Positions 35,763 through 44,964 are shown, numbered from the stretch's first letter. The stretch: DNA of 64,000 bases from Bradyrhizobium canariense (GCF_900105125.1 NZ_LT629750.1:7529001-7593000), one strand, 5' to 3'. Translations and numbers: made by a program. Notes: generated by a model from the sequence alone, not told the origin.

Positions 35763-36545
35763 TTAGTCAGAGGATTGGCCCCGCATTTCCTCGAGCACGT
35801 CCGGCCGGCAGACCACGATCTGGGACCGTTTGGTCAGCACGATCTTCTTTTCCTGCATCCGCTTGAGGCTGATGGTGACCCACTGCCGGGTCGCGCCGAC
35901 CATGTGAGCCAAATCGGCGTGGGTAAAAGCCGCGGCGATCACGACGCCATCGGGGTCCTCGACGCCGTAGAGATTCATCAGGTGCAGCAGCAGATGCGCC
36001 AGTCGCTGCGTGATCGATCGGGTTCCCAGCATTTGCGCCAAAGCGGAGTAGCATTTGCCTTTGAAAGTAAGCCCCTCGATCAACCCGATCGCAAGGTTTG
36101 GGATCTCGGTTGCGAGCGTCCGCAATTCCTTGCCGGGAAGCTGCACGACGCTGCAATTGCTGGAGGCAACGCCGGACCATTGATGGATCCCGCCGCCAAA
36201 CACTTCGGGGCCGCCGACGAAGTTGCCGGCGCGCCAATACGCCAGCGTGATCTCGCGCCCGAGCGGCGAAGTGTAGAACACGCGGATTCGGCCGCTCTCG
36301 ATCAGATAGATGCCGTCATGCTTGGCGCCCTGGCTGAACAGCGTCTGGCCACGGTTGAGAACTTTGCGGCGTCCTTGCTTCAGGACGATTTCCCGTTCCC
36401 GCGGCGTCAGCTTATCCATCAATGGCGGCGGGCCGCCGATCCATTGCTGGTTTTCGGTGAGAAGCAGCGACGAGCTTGCGGTCGACTTGGCAGAACCGGC
36501 CGTCGAAGGCGCGCCTCCGCGCGGCGCGTTAGATACCTGCAGCAT
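35763..36545 (-). CDS. Crp/Fnr family transcription regulator
   Basis: 260 residues. A cyclic-nucleotide-type effector domain (GRRKVLNRGQTLFSQGAKHDGIYLIESGRIRVFY, in part) is followed by a winged HTH with FTHADLAHMVGATRQWVTISLKRM. The Fnr-type N-terminal Cys cluster is absent, so it is not an Fnr-like oxygen sensor; the effector could be a nucleotide, heme or metabolite. ATG 36545 has GGAGG 6 nt before it. It lies between the importer operon and the redox genes and is the obvious candidate to bind the three AACTAAT elements. Confidence 0.87.
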   Translation of the reverse strand: MLQVSNAPRGGAPSTAGSAKSTASSSLLLTENQQWIGGPPPLMDKLTPREREIVLKQGRRKVLNRGQTLFSQGAKHDGIYLIESGRIRVFYTSPLGREITLAYWRAGNFVGGPEVFGGGIHQWSGVASSNCSVVQLPGKELRTLATEIPNLAIGLIEGLTFKGKCYSALAQMLGTRSITQRLAHLLLHLMNLYGVEDPDGVVIAAAFTHADLAHMVGATRQWVTISLKRMQEKKIVLTKRSQIVVCRPDVLEEMRGQSSD

Positions 36546-36658
36546 TGCCGGCCTCCGGATCATTTAAACCTGATCTAAAAAGCAGCAATGTTCATGCCAG
36601 ATCGCGGGCCTGGACCGCCTCCGGGCATCCCGTCTTGGTGCCGGAAAGCCCAATAAAA

Positions 36659-36964
36659 TCAACTGTCGGCCAGACCCAATAGATAGACTTTGGGATAGAT
36701 GCCGCGGTTGTGCCCGTCGGAGAAGGAGATGTTCAGGCCGTAGCCGAGATCGGCCACCTCCACGATGGCGATGCCTGGAAAGCCTGGGGCAAAGTGGCCG
36801 TCGAAGCGCGCACGCGTGCAATGCGCGCACTTGCAGGCGGCGCGAAGCGTTTCCGCGGTGAGCGTGATACGCCGCTCGTCGGATGTGGTCATCACGAGCG
36901 ACGCCAGATCAGGACTTAGATCGCAATCGGTCACTGTCGGCGCAACCATCGCGGTCATCATCAC
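36659..36964 (-). CDS. DUF971 domain protein
   Basis: 101 residues with a DUF971 core: RRITLTAETLRAACKCAHC, then VADLGYGLNISFSDGHNRGIYPKVYL. DUF971 occurs alone and as the N-terminal domain of gamma-butyrobetaine hydroxylases, and is often found near Fe-S and cofactor-assembly genes. The CKCAHC pair could bind metal. The start may be GTG 36964 (7 nt from GGAG), or ATG 36961 or 36958. It is divergent from the ferredoxin-NADP reductase and shares with it the gap containing the second AACTAAT element. Confidence 0.8.
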   Translation of the reverse strand: MMMTAMVAPTVTDCDLSPDLASLVMTTSDERRITLTAETLRAACKCAHCTRARFDGHFAPGFPGIAIVEVADLGYGLNISFSDGHNRGIYPKVYLLGLADS

Positions 36965-37272
36965 GGCGTATCTCCTCTCAAAGAATATTTAGGGCGTCGC
37001 CGGTCGGTTGGATAGCAACTAATTGCCATCAGCATCGATCGAGCAGCAGTTTCACTCCAAAGTCTGCCGCACCACTTTTGCCCATCGCGCATCCTGCTAG
37101 AACTCACACTTCGCCGGACGCGAACCGTAACGCCACTTCGCGAAAATTAGAAACTAATCGACCGGGAATCGATGTTCAACGTTGCGCGTAATTTGTCTCT
37201 CGCCGAAACGTTCGATCACAGCGCATGCCATGCGCTTTTTTATGATCGAGCGAGCGGAAGGAGAGACGGACG
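36965..37272. other. Divergent promoter region of the redox module
   Basis: 308 bp between DUF971 (leftward) and ferredoxin-NADP reductase (rightward). It contains the best AACTAAT dyad (listed separately) and no gene. Confidence 0.45.
37011..37030. promoter_or_regulatory. AACTAAT element, site 2 (best dyad)
   Basis: GATAGCAACTAATTGCCATC is a near-perfect palindrome (arms GATAGCAA/TTGCCATC, 7 of 8 paired, centre CTAA). It lies 47 nt before the DUF971 start and 243 nt before the reductase start. Its length and symmetry suit a Crp/Fnr-family dimer, but the arms are not the classic TTGAT or TGTGA. Confidence 0.55.
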
Positions 37273-38046
37273 ATGAGCGCTTTTCAGAAGGAAACGGTTT
37301 TGTCGGTGAAACACTGGACCGATTCCCTGTTCAGCTTTACCGCGACGCGCGACCCCGGATTTCGCTTCCAGAATGGCCAATTCGCCATGATCGGGCTCGA
37401 GGTGGAAGGCCGGCCGCTGGTGCGCGCCTACAGCATGGCCAGCGCCAATCACGAGGAGGCGCTTGAGTTCTTCAGCATCAAGGTCGCCGACGGCCCGCTG
37501 ACCTCGCGCCTGCAGAAAATCCGTGAAGGCGACACCATCCTGGTGGGCCGCAAGGCCACGGGCACGCTGATCACCGGAAACCTCATTCCCGGGAAGCGGC
37601 TGCTTTTGCTTTCGACCGGCACGGGCCTCGCGCCGTTTGCGAGCCTGATCAAGGACCCGGATGTCTACGAGAATTACGAAACCATCATTCTGGCACATGG
37701 TTGCCGGCAGGTTTCGGAACTCGCCTATGGCGAACGCCTCGTCGCGAGCCTTCGGCAGGACGAACTGTTCGGGCCAATGATCGAAGACAAGCTGATCTAT
37801 TATCCGACCGTGACGCGCGAGCCATTCCGCAATCGCGGCCGCATCACCGACCTGATCGCATCGAACCAGTTGTTTGCCGAGATCGGGCTTTCGGGGCTGG
37901 ATCTCGAAACCGACCGCGTCATGTTGTGCGGAAGCCCCGGCATGCTGGAGGAACTGCATTCGATATTCACCGGGCGTGGTTTCACCGAAGGCAACCACAG
38001 CGAGCCCGGCCACTTCGTCATCGAGAAGGCTTTTGTCGAGCGATGA
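37273..38046 (+). CDS. fpr: Ferredoxin--NADP reductase
   Basis: 257 residues. FAD-binding motif PLVRAYSMASANHEE, GPLTSRLQKIREGDTI, the NADP-binding LLLLSTGTGLAPFASLIKDP, and MLCGSPGMLEELHSIF. The C-terminus ending in HFVIEKAFVER is typical of bacterial Fpr. It exchanges electrons between NADPH and ferredoxin. The likely partner is the 2 x [4Fe-4S] ferredoxin encoded 2 kb downstream, which feeds the AprA-like flavoprotein. ATG 37273 follows GGAGAG. Confidence 0.92.
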   Translation: MSAFQKETVLSVKHWTDSLFSFTATRDPGFRFQNGQFAMIGLEVEGRPLVRAYSMASANHEEALEFFSIKVADGPLTSRLQKIREGDTILVGRKATGTLITGNLIPGKRLLLLSTGTGLAPFASLIKDPDVYENYETIILAHGCRQVSELAYGERLVASLRQDELFGPMIEDKLIYYPTVTREPFRNRGRITDLIASNQLFAEIGLSGLDLETDRVMLCGSPGMLEELHSIFTGRGFTEGNHSEPGHFVIEKAFVER

Positions 38047-38122
38047 CGAATGTGGTTGCCTGTTTGTTGATCAAGCACCGGGTCTGATTTGGGCAAACCG
38101 ATCAAACCTTGGCATTCCGCCT

Positions 38123-38149
38123 CCGGCGACAACTAATTGCTATCGCCGG
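38123..38149. promoter_or_regulatory. AACTAAT element, site 3, within a longer inverted repeat
   Basis: Outer arms CCGGCGA (38123-38129) and TCGCCGG (38143-38149) flank CAACTAATTGCTA. It lies 64 nt before the AprA-like start. The core is shared with 37011-37030. There is no T-tract, so operator is preferred over terminator, although the outer arms could also form an RNA hairpin. Confidence 0.5.
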
Positions 38150-38212
38150 ACAGTCATCTGAACAAATCTACCATGACGGCGGCGAGTGCGCCGGCGAACC
38201 CAGGAAAGAATG

Positions 38213-39955
38213 ATGGCCATGGATGAGATAGTCGGCGGATCCTCGGAAGTGTCGTGCGACGTGCTCGTGATCGGCGGTGGCACCGCTGGCCCGATGGCTG
38301 CGCTCAAGGCGAAGCTGAAAAATCCGAAGGCAAACGTCGTTCTCCTGGAGAAGGCGAACGTCAAGCGTTCCGGCGCCATCTCGATGGGCATGGACGGGCT
38401 GAACAACGCCGTCATTCCCGGCTACGCGACCCCTGAGCAGTACACCAAGGAAATCACGATCGCGAACGACGGCATCGTTGACCAGAAGGCGGTCTATAAA
38501 TACGCGCAGAATTGCTACAAGATCATCGAGGAACTCGACAGCTTCGGCATTCGCTTTCTCAAGAACGAGAACGGCGATTACGCGGTCAAGAAGGTGCATC
38601 ACATCGGCACCTACGTGCTGCCGATGCCGAACGGCGATACCGTGAAGAAGGCGATCTATCGCCAGCTTCGGCGGGCCCGGATCCTGATCTCGAACCGTTA
38701 CATGGCGACGCGCTTGCTCACTTCGGATGACGGCCGCGTGGCCGGCGCGATCAGCGTCAACACCCGCACGGCGGAAATCCTGGTCATCAAGGCCAAGGCC
38801 GTCATTCTCTGCATGGGCGCGGCCGGACGTCTGGGCTTGCCGACCTCGGGATATATGTTCGGCACCTATGAAAACGCCGCCAATTCCGGCGACGGCTATG
38901 CGATGGCCTATCACGCCGGTGCGGCGCTGGCGAACCTCGAATGCTTCCAGATCAATCCGCTGATCAAGGATTACAACGGGCCGGCCTGCGCCTATGTCGC
39001 AGGACCTTTCGGTGCGTTTACGGCTAATAATGAGGGATCGCGGTTCATCGAATGCGATTACTGGTCGGGCCAGATGATGCTCGAATTCTACAACGAGTTG
39101 TTGTCCGGCAAGGGACCGGTGTTCCTTCAGCTCAAGCATCTGCACGAGAAGACGATCGAGGAGATCGAATCGACGCTGCACAAGGTCGAACGTCCGACGC
39201 GCGGGCTGTTCCAGAAGGGGCGGGGCACCGACTACCGGACGGAATCGATCGAGATGCACATCTCCGAGATCGGGTTCTGTTCCGGACACAGCGCCTCCGG
39301 CGTATTCGTCGACGATTTCGCGCGCACGACGGTACCTGGGCTTTATGCCGCCGGCGACATGGCCAGCGTGCCGCACAATTACATGCTGGGCGCGTTCACT
39401 AACGGCTCCGTCGCCGGCGCCGATGCGATGGAATTCGCTGATAACCACGACTTTGCGGATTTCGATGCCGCCGATGTCGCCAAAGAGCATGACCGCGTGA
39501 TGGCGCCGACCCGGCGCGAGGACGGCATCCCGCCGAACCAGATCGAGTACAAGGCGCGCCGTCTGGTCAACGACTATCTGCAACCGCCGAAGGTGACGCG
39601 CAAGTTCGAACTGGGCCAGCGTCGTCTCGCCGAAGTTCGCGAGGATATGGAGCAGCACATGATCGCGCGCAATTCGCACGAATTGCTCCGCGCGCTCGAG
39701 ACCCAGTCGATCCTGGACTGCGCCGACATGGCGGCGCACGCCTCGCTTTATCGCGAAGAGAGCCGCTGGGGCCTCTATCACCTTCGCACCGATTTTCCGG
39801 AGAAGGATAACGAGAACTGGTTCTGCCACACGCTTCTGAGCAAGAAGAACGGCAGGATGACCAGCGAGAAGCGCGACGTGCAGCCTTATGTCGTGCCGAT
39901 CGCCGATGACGAAAAGGACCTCTACGACAAGCAACGCATCCGTGCCAGCGCCTGA
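38213..39955 (+). CDS. AprA-like flavoprotein (fumarate reductase/succinate dehydrogenase flavoprotein fold)
   Basis: 580 residues. FAD motif CDVLVIGGGTAGPMAALKA near 15-33, then LLEKANVKRSGAISMGMDGL, which matches adenylylsulfate reductase alpha subunits more than fumarate reductases. VPHNYMLGAFTNGSVAG near 385-402 matches the AprA segment with the active-site His, and ESRWGLYHLRTDFPEKDNE (about 510-528) is another AprA block. It is some 60-80 residues shorter than AprA. No sat, qmo or aprM genes are nearby, so sulfite/APS chemistry is not established. ATG 38213 has AGGA at 7 nt; 38210 and 38219 are alternatives. It is coupled with the ferredoxin that follows. Confidence 0.87.
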   Translation: MAMDEIVGGSSEVSCDVLVIGGGTAGPMAALKAKLKNPKANVVLLEKANVKRSGAISMGMDGLNNAVIPGYATPEQYTKEITIANDGIVDQKAVYKYAQNCYKIIEELDSFGIRFLKNENGDYAVKKVHHIGTYVLPMPNGDTVKKAIYRQLRRARILISNRYMATRLLTSDDGRVAGAISVNTRTAEILVIKAKAVILCMGAAGRLGLPTSGYMFGTYENAANSGDGYAMAYHAGAALANLECFQINPLIKDYNGPACAYVAGPFGAFTANNEGSRFIECDYWSGQMMLEFYNELLSGKGPVFLQLKHLHEKTIEEIESTLHKVERPTRGLFQKGRGTDYRTESIEMHISEIGFCSGHSASGVFVDDFARTTVPGLYAAGDMASVPHNYMLGAFTNGSVAGADAMEFADNHDFADFDAADVAKEHDRVMAPTRREDGIPPNQIEYKARRLVNDYLQPPKVTRKFELGQRRLAEVREDMEQHMIARNSHELLRALETQSILDCADMAAHASLYREESRWGLYHLRTDFPEKDNENWFCHTLLSKKNGRMTSEKRDVQPYVVPIADDEKDLYDKQRIRASA

Positions 39956-39990
39956 CATCGCTCGCGACCCCAGCAACAGGAGATCCTAAA

Positions 39991-40224
39991 ATGCCGCTCG
40001 CCAGTTATCAGACGTCCGTGCCGGTCGTGGTCGATGATGCCAAATGCATCGCCGACAAGGGGTGTACCGTGTGTGTCGACGTGTGCCCGCTCGACGTACT
40101 TCGCATCAGCGACATGACCGGGAAGGCCTATATGGCCTACGACGAGTGCTGGTATTGCATGCCCTGCGAGGCCGATTGCCCGACCGGCGCCGTCACCGTC
40201 AACATTCCCTATCTCTTGAGGTAG
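39991..40224 (+). CDS. AprB-like 2[4Fe-4S] ferredoxin
   Basis: 77 residues with two four-Cys motifs: CIADKGCTVCVDVCP and CWYCMPCEADCP. The spacing C-x5-C-x2-C-x3-C, with DKG between the first two Cys, is that of the adenylylsulfate reductase beta subunit N-terminal half; the C-terminal tail of AprB that wraps AprA is missing. It should pass electrons to or from the AprA-like FAD. ATG 39991 follows CAGGAG. The start codon of the HEAT gene lies 2 nt after its stop. Confidence 0.9.
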   Translation: MPLASYQTSVPVVVDDAKCIADKGCTVCVDVCPLDVLRISDMTGKAYMAYDECWYCMPCEADCPTGAVTVNIPYLLR

Positions 40225-40226
40225 CC

Positions 40227-41204
40227 ATGTCGAGCCCGTTCGAATCCTACGACGATCTCGAGGACGCCGACGAGCGTCTGCAGGCGGCCGATCCGGGCGA
40301 GCGGCGCGTCGCGATCATCGCGCTTGGCCATTCCGGTGATCCGGCGGCGGTCGGGCATCTCAGCAATATGGTCTCCGACCCCGACGCTGGCGTGCGCCAG
40401 CAGGTCGCGATGGCGCTTGGGGAATTTGATGGTCCGGAGTCTGCGGCGTCGCTCGCGAAATTGCTGGTCGATCCGGAACGGATCGTCGCTTCCGCCGCCG
40501 CCAACAGCATGGCTGAATTGAAGGATCCGGCGTGCGCCGATGCGATCCTTCCGCTCGTCAAGCATGGGCATGCCTTCGTCCGCATGGGCGCTTTGCGTGC
40601 GCTTAAAGAGCTGAGGCGCAAGGATACGCTCAAACCCGCGCTGGAAGCCTTGCAGGATGGCGACGCGGCGGTGCGCGTGCAGGCGATCGGGGTGATCGGG
40701 TTTCTGAAGCTCGAAGAGTCGATTCCGGCGCTGACCGCCTCGACCGGTGACACCGACGCTCATGTCAGGCGAGCCGCCGTCAGCGCGCTCGCGTTTTCGC
40801 AGATGAAACCCGCGGCCGAGTCGATCACCCGCGCGCTGAAGGACGAGGACTGGATGGTCCGCGAGATGGCGGCCGAAACGCTCGGTCTCAACGCAAATGG
40901 GCTGGTCGCAACGGATCCGCTGATCGCGGCTTTGTCGGACGAATTCTGGCAGGTGCGGCTCAAGGCAATCCGAAGCCTCGGCAGGATGAAGGTCGATCGG
41001 GCGGTCCGGCCGATCGGTGGCTGCATCACCCACGAACAGGCTAATTTACGGAAGGAGGCGGCTGCGGCGTTGGGAGAAATAGCCGATCCCGCCGCGGAGC
41101 CCTTTCTCGCATTGGTCGCGAATGACCCCGATCCGGAAGTCAGGAAGAATTCGCGTTGGGCGCTGCAGCAGATCGCGGCCAGAAAGGCCAACGCCAAAGG
41201 CTGA
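40227..41204 (+). CDS. HEAT-repeat (PBS-lyase-like) protein
   Basis: 325 residues built almost entirely of about nine 31-residue HEAT/PBS-lyase repeats, for example RRVAIIALGHSGDPAAVGHL, VRQQVAMALGEFDGPESAASL and VRRAAVSALAFSQMKPAAESI. There are no Cys clusters, signal peptide or catalytic motif. HEAT proteins of this type act as scaffolds or cofactor-insertion chaperones. Its close coupling with the AprA/AprB-like genes (2-nt gap, GAGG site) suggests that it assembles or docks that complex. It appears to end the operon. Confidence 0.88.
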   Translation: MSSPFESYDDLEDADERLQAADPGERRVAIIALGHSGDPAAVGHLSNMVSDPDAGVRQQVAMALGEFDGPESAASLAKLLVDPERIVASAAANSMAELKDPACADAILPLVKHGHAFVRMGALRALKELRRKDTLKPALEALQDGDAAVRVQAIGVIGFLKLEESIPALTASTGDTDAHVRRAAVSALAFSQMKPAAESITRALKDEDWMVREMAAETLGLNANGLVATDPLIAALSDEFWQVRLKAIRSLGRMKVDRAVRPIGGCITHEQANLRKEAAAALGEIADPAAEPFLALVANDPDPEVRKNSRWALQQIAARKANAKG

Positions 41205-41375
41205 TTTCGCGCGTCAGGATTTGGCAGTCGGGCGAATGCCTAATTTCCCGTCGCCGATTACCATGAATTGATGACGGAACGCCCTGGCTTTCGAAAGGAT
41301 GGACGCAACGGCCTTCCGTGAGGCATCGAACCCTCGTATCCTACCCGGATCGAAGCCGTGATTTCGGAGCAACGG

Positions 41376-42569
41376 ATGTCATACCTGTCTGGCCGCCATT
41401 TCCTGCAAATACCTGGACCGAGCAATACCCCGCTGCCGATCCTTGCCGCGATCGCAAAGCCGACGATTGACCATCGTGGGCCGGAATTCGCGGAGCTTGG
41501 TCTCTCCGTGCTCGGCGGAATACGAACCATCTTCAAGACGGCCAAGCCGGTCGTGATCTATCCGACGTCGGGCACCGGCGCCTGGGAAGCCGCGCTGGTC
41601 AACACCTTATCCCCTGGTGACAAGGTGCTGATGTTCGAAACCGGCTGGTTTTCCACGCTCTGGGGCAAGATGACCAAGGCGCTCGGGATCGAGGCTGACA
41701 TCATCAAGGGCGACTGGCGCAGTGGCGTCGACGCCAATTTGATCGCCGAAAAACTGCGCGCGGACAAGGCGCATGCCTATAAGGCCGTCGCCGTCGTGCA
41801 CAACGAAACCTCGACTGGCGTGACGTCCAATATCGCGGCCGTCCGGCGCGCGATCGACGAGGCAGGTCATCCAGCGCTGTTGCTGGTCGACACCATCTCC
41901 TCGCTGGGATCGATCGACTACCGGCACGACGAATGGGGTGTCGATGTCACGGTCGGCGGCTCGCAGAAAGGCCTGATGCTTCCTCCGGGGCTATCGTTCA
42001 ACGCCATCTCGGACAAGGCGCTCGCGGCGTCGAAAACCTCGAAACTGCCCAAATGCTTTCTCGGCTGGGACGACATGCTGGCGTCCAACGTCAACGGGTT
42101 CTTTCCTTACACGCCTTCAACCAATCTGCTGCAGGGCTTGAAGGTGGCGCTCGAGATGCTGCACGAGGAAGGCCTGGACCAGGTGTTCGCGCGTCACGAC
42201 CGCGCGGCGATGGCGACGCGGCGCGCGGTTCAGCATTGGGGTTTCGACATCCAGTGCCGCAACGAGGCCGAATATTCGTCCTCGCTGACGGCGGTGCGTC
42301 TGCCGGAAGGTCATTCCGCCGATGCGCTGCGCCGCGAAATTCTCAACCGCGCCAATATGTCGTTGGGCAATGGACTGGGTCCGCTGGCCGACCGCGTGTT
42401 TCGCATCGGGCATCTCGGTGATTTCAACAATGTCTCGGTGCTGGGCGTGCTGTCCGGTGTCGAGATGGGTCTGAAGGCGAGGGGCATTCCGCACCGTGCG
42501 GGAGGTGTCGACGTTGCGATGGAAGCTCTCGCCGGCAACTCGCCGCCGGTAGCCCACGCGGCCGAATAA
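41376..42569 (+). CDS. Class V aminotransferase (serine/alanine--glyoxylate aminotransferase-like)
   Basis: 397 residues. Seen: QIPGPSNTPLPILAAIAKP, YPTSGTGAWEAALVNTL, VVHNETSTGVTSNI, LLVDTISSLGSIDYRHDEWGVD and the PLP-lysine motif VGGSQKGLMLPPG. It belongs to the SgaA/AGXT group, which transaminates glyoxylate from serine or alanine in the cytoplasm, as in the serine cycle or photorespiratory salvage. ATG 41376 follows GGAGCAACGG. It stands alone between the redox module and kynU, so its pathway is not defined locally. Confidence 0.88.
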   Translation: MSYLSGRHFLQIPGPSNTPLPILAAIAKPTIDHRGPEFAELGLSVLGGIRTIFKTAKPVVIYPTSGTGAWEAALVNTLSPGDKVLMFETGWFSTLWGKMTKALGIEADIIKGDWRSGVDANLIAEKLRADKAHAYKAVAVVHNETSTGVTSNIAAVRRAIDEAGHPALLLVDTISSLGSIDYRHDEWGVDVTVGGSQKGLMLPPGLSFNAISDKALAASKTSKLPKCFLGWDDMLASNVNGFFPYTPSTNLLQGLKVALEMLHEEGLDQVFARHDRAAMATRRAVQHWGFDIQCRNEAEYSSSLTAVRLPEGHSADALRREILNRANMSLGNGLGPLADRVFRIGHLGDFNNVSVLGVLSGVEMGLKARGIPHRAGGVDVAMEALAGNSPPVAHAAE

Positions 42570-42649
42570 GAACGCGCAGGATTCGCCAGGAGGGTCGGCT
42601 GATCCAAGCCGACTTCCGGGGAGAGCCCGCTGGTCACGTCTGATAAAGC

Positions 42650-43900
42650 CTAGGTCACGGCCGAGCGCCGGCTATAGCGCGGGTCTCGCCACACTTCGGC
42701 GCGGACGCATGCGGCGAGTATCTCGGCCGCATCCCAGATATCCTGAAACCGGAGATAAAGCGGCGCAAAGCCAAAGCGCATGATATCGGGTGCGCGGAAA
42801 TCGCCGATCACGCCGCGTTCGATCATCGCCTGCACCACCGCATAACCGTGTTCGAATGCGATCGCGACCTGGCTGCCGCGCAACGTGGGATCGCGTGGCG
42901 TCACGATCTCAAGATCCGGCAACAACGTGCTGACGCGGTTGATGAAAAGCGCCGTGAGCGCGAGGCTCTTGTGCCGCAACGCTGCCACGGTGACGCCTTC
43001 CAGCGCATCGAGCGCCGCATCGACCCCGCGCAGCGAAATGATCGGCTGGGTGCCGCAGAGGAAGCGTTTGATGCCGGCGTCGGGACGGAAGTCACGGTCG
43101 AAGTCGAAGGGGGCTGCATGTCCCCACCAGCCGGACAAGGGATGGCTGGCCGCGGCCTGGTGGCGTGAGGCCACGGAAATAAAGGCGGGCGATCCCGGAC
43201 CGCCGTTCAGATATTTGTAGGTGCAGCCGACCGCGAAATCGATTGCGTCCGCGTCGAACGCAAACTCGATGACCCCGGCGGAATGGCAGAGATCCCACAC
43301 CACAAGCGCGCCGGCCTTGTGAACCTGTTCGGTGATGGCAGCCACATCCATGAGAGCGCCGGTGCGATAATCGACATGCGACAGCACGACGACCGCGACC
43401 CGATCGTCCAGCAAGGCATCGAGCGGACCGTCCGCGCCGATCAGCCGCCGCTTCATCGGCCGGCCGGTGGATTTCATCGCGCCTTCGATAATATAGAGGT
43501 CGGTCGGAAACGATGCTGCCTCCGCGACGATCACGTCGCGATCAGATCTCAATCCTGATGCCGCGCAAACCGCCTTGTACAGATTGATCGATGTGGTGTC
43601 GCAAACAACGGTTTGCCCAGGCGCCGCGCCGATCAGCGCACCGATGCGATCGCCAAGCCGAAGCGGCATGTCAAACCATCCGGCGGTATTCCAGCTCTTG
43701 ATGAGGTTTTGCCCCCATTCCTGTTCGATGGTGTAGCTGAACATGTCGACCGCGGCGCGGGGCAATGGCCCCAGCGAATTGCCGTCGAGATAGATCATGC
43801 CTTGTGGAAGCACGAAGCGATCGCGCAAGGCCGCAAGCGGATCGCTGGTGTCGCGGGCCGCGCATGCGTCGCGCGAAACGGCAGTGTCGAATGGCGTCAT
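42650..43900 (-). CDS. kynU: Kynureninase
   Basis: 416 residues. Seen: LDGNSLGPLPRAAVDMF, VCDTTSINLYKAVCAA, FPTDLYIIEGAM, VLSHVDYRTGALMDV, WDLCHSAGVIEFAFD and the PLP-lysine motif GCTYKYLNGGPG, then GTQPIISLRGVDAALD. The enzyme cleaves L-kynurenine to anthranilate and alanine using PLP. It is divergent from kynA-kynB, with a 224-bp shared promoter gap, so the three steps from tryptophan to anthranilate are encoded together but on opposite strands. ATG 43900 follows GAGG. Confidence 0.94.
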   Translation of the reverse strand: MTPFDTAVSRDACAARDTSDPLAALRDRFVLPQGMIYLDGNSLGPLPRAAVDMFSYTIEQEWGQNLIKSWNTAGWFDMPLRLGDRIGALIGAAPGQTVVCDTTSINLYKAVCAASGLRSDRDVIVAEAASFPTDLYIIEGAMKSTGRPMKRRLIGADGPLDALLDDRVAVVVLSHVDYRTGALMDVAAITEQVHKAGALVVWDLCHSAGVIEFAFDADAIDFAVGCTYKYLNGGPGSPAFISVASRHQAAASHPLSGWWGHAAPFDFDRDFRPDAGIKRFLCGTQPIISLRGVDAALDALEGVTVAALRHKSLALTALFINRVSTLLPDLEIVTPRDPTLRGSQVAIAFEHGYAVVQAMIERGVIGDFRAPDIMRFGFAPLYLRFQDIWDAAEILAACVRAEVWRDPRYSRRSAVT

Positions 43901-44124
43901 CTAGGCCTCACCAGGAATCCGCTGGAAGTTTAGCATAAGACACGTCGCTGGACTGGCAACGCGACCGTGCGTCTTGCAATTTGACTTCAAAATCGCATTC
44001 TTTTAGGCTTCAAGCAATCGGTAAGGCGCCGGCGGAAATCGCCTGCGTGATCCCGATGTTTGAACGTGATCTTTTTCGGAAAAACCGTTTCCACTTTTCC
44101 GGATCATGCCCGGGTGGACATCAC

Positions 44125-44964
44125 ATGAGCGAAAAGCCTGTCGATCCGCCATCGAGAGACGTCAAGGCAGGCCCGCGCGATGGCATGTCCTATTCGGATT
44201 ATCTGGGGCTCGATCAGATTCTCAACGCGCAGCGGCCGCTCTCGTCGGCCCACGACGAGATGCTGTTCATCGTCCAGCATCAGACCTCCGAACTCTGGAT
44301 GAAGCTCGCGATCCACGAACTGAACGCGACCTGCGCCCTGATCGCGGCGGATAATCTTCAACCTGCGTTCAAGACGCTATCGCGGGTATCCCGCATTCTT
44401 GAACAGTTGAATTCGGCCTGGGACGTGCTTCGCACCATGACGCCCAGCGAGTACACCAGCTTTCGCGCCGCGCTGGGAACGTCATCCGGCTTCCAGTCCT
44501 ATCAATACCGTCTGATCGAATATCTCGTCGGCAACAAGAACGCCGCGATGATGGCGCCCCATGCCAATGACGAACCGGTGTTGCAGCGCCTCGAAGCGGT
44601 GCTGCAATCGCCAAGCCTTTACGATCTCACGATTCAGCTTCTGCACCGCCGTGGCTTTGATATCGATCGCGCCGTGATCGAGCGCGATGTCTCCGTGCCC
44701 CATGTGGCTGATGACAGCGTTCGGGCCGCGTGGCTGTCGGTCTATCGCGACCCGGCGCAGTTCTGGGAACTCTATGAGCTTGCTGAAAAGCTGGTGGATT
44801 TCGAAGACTACTTCCGCCGCTGGCGCTTCAACCATGTGACGACGGTGGAACGGATTATCGGATTCAAGCGCGGCACCGGTGGCACGTCGGGGATTTCCTA
44901 TTTGCGCAGCATGCTGGATGTTGTGTTGTTTCCCGAGCTTTGGCAGGTGAGGACCGAACTGTGA
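44125..44964 (+). CDS. kynA: Tryptophan 2,3-dioxygenase
   Basis: 279 residues, usual bacterial length. Seen: [42 protein letters not shown] with the active-site His, [18 protein letters not shown], and [20 protein letters not shown] with the heme-ligand His and substrate-binding loop. It oxidises L-tryptophan to N-formylkynurenine with heme and O2. ATG 44125 is used; an open frame upstream to 43981 lacks a ribosome site. The stop overlaps the kynB start (TGATG), so the pair is coupled. Confidence 0.95.
   Translation: MSEKPVDPPSRDVKAGPRDGMSYSDYLGLDQILNAQRPLSSAHDEMLFIVQHQTSELWMKLAIHELNATCALIAADNLQPAFKTLSRVSRILEQLNSAWDVLRTMTPSEYTSFRAALGTSSGFQSYQYRLIEYLVGNKNAAMMAPHANDEPVLQRLEAVLQSPSLYDLTIQLLHRRGFDIDRAVIERDVSVPHVADDSVRAAWLSVYRDPAQFWELYELAEKLVDFEDYFRRWRFNHVTTVERIIGFKRGTGGTSGISYLRSMLDVVLFPELWQVRTEL

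Noticed and set aside
38168..39976. 602-codon minus-strand open frame antisense to the AprA-like gene
   Set aside because: No recognisable domain, high Arg/Asp/His content typical of antisense frames in high-GC DNA, and the plus-strand gene has clear AprA and FAD motifs.
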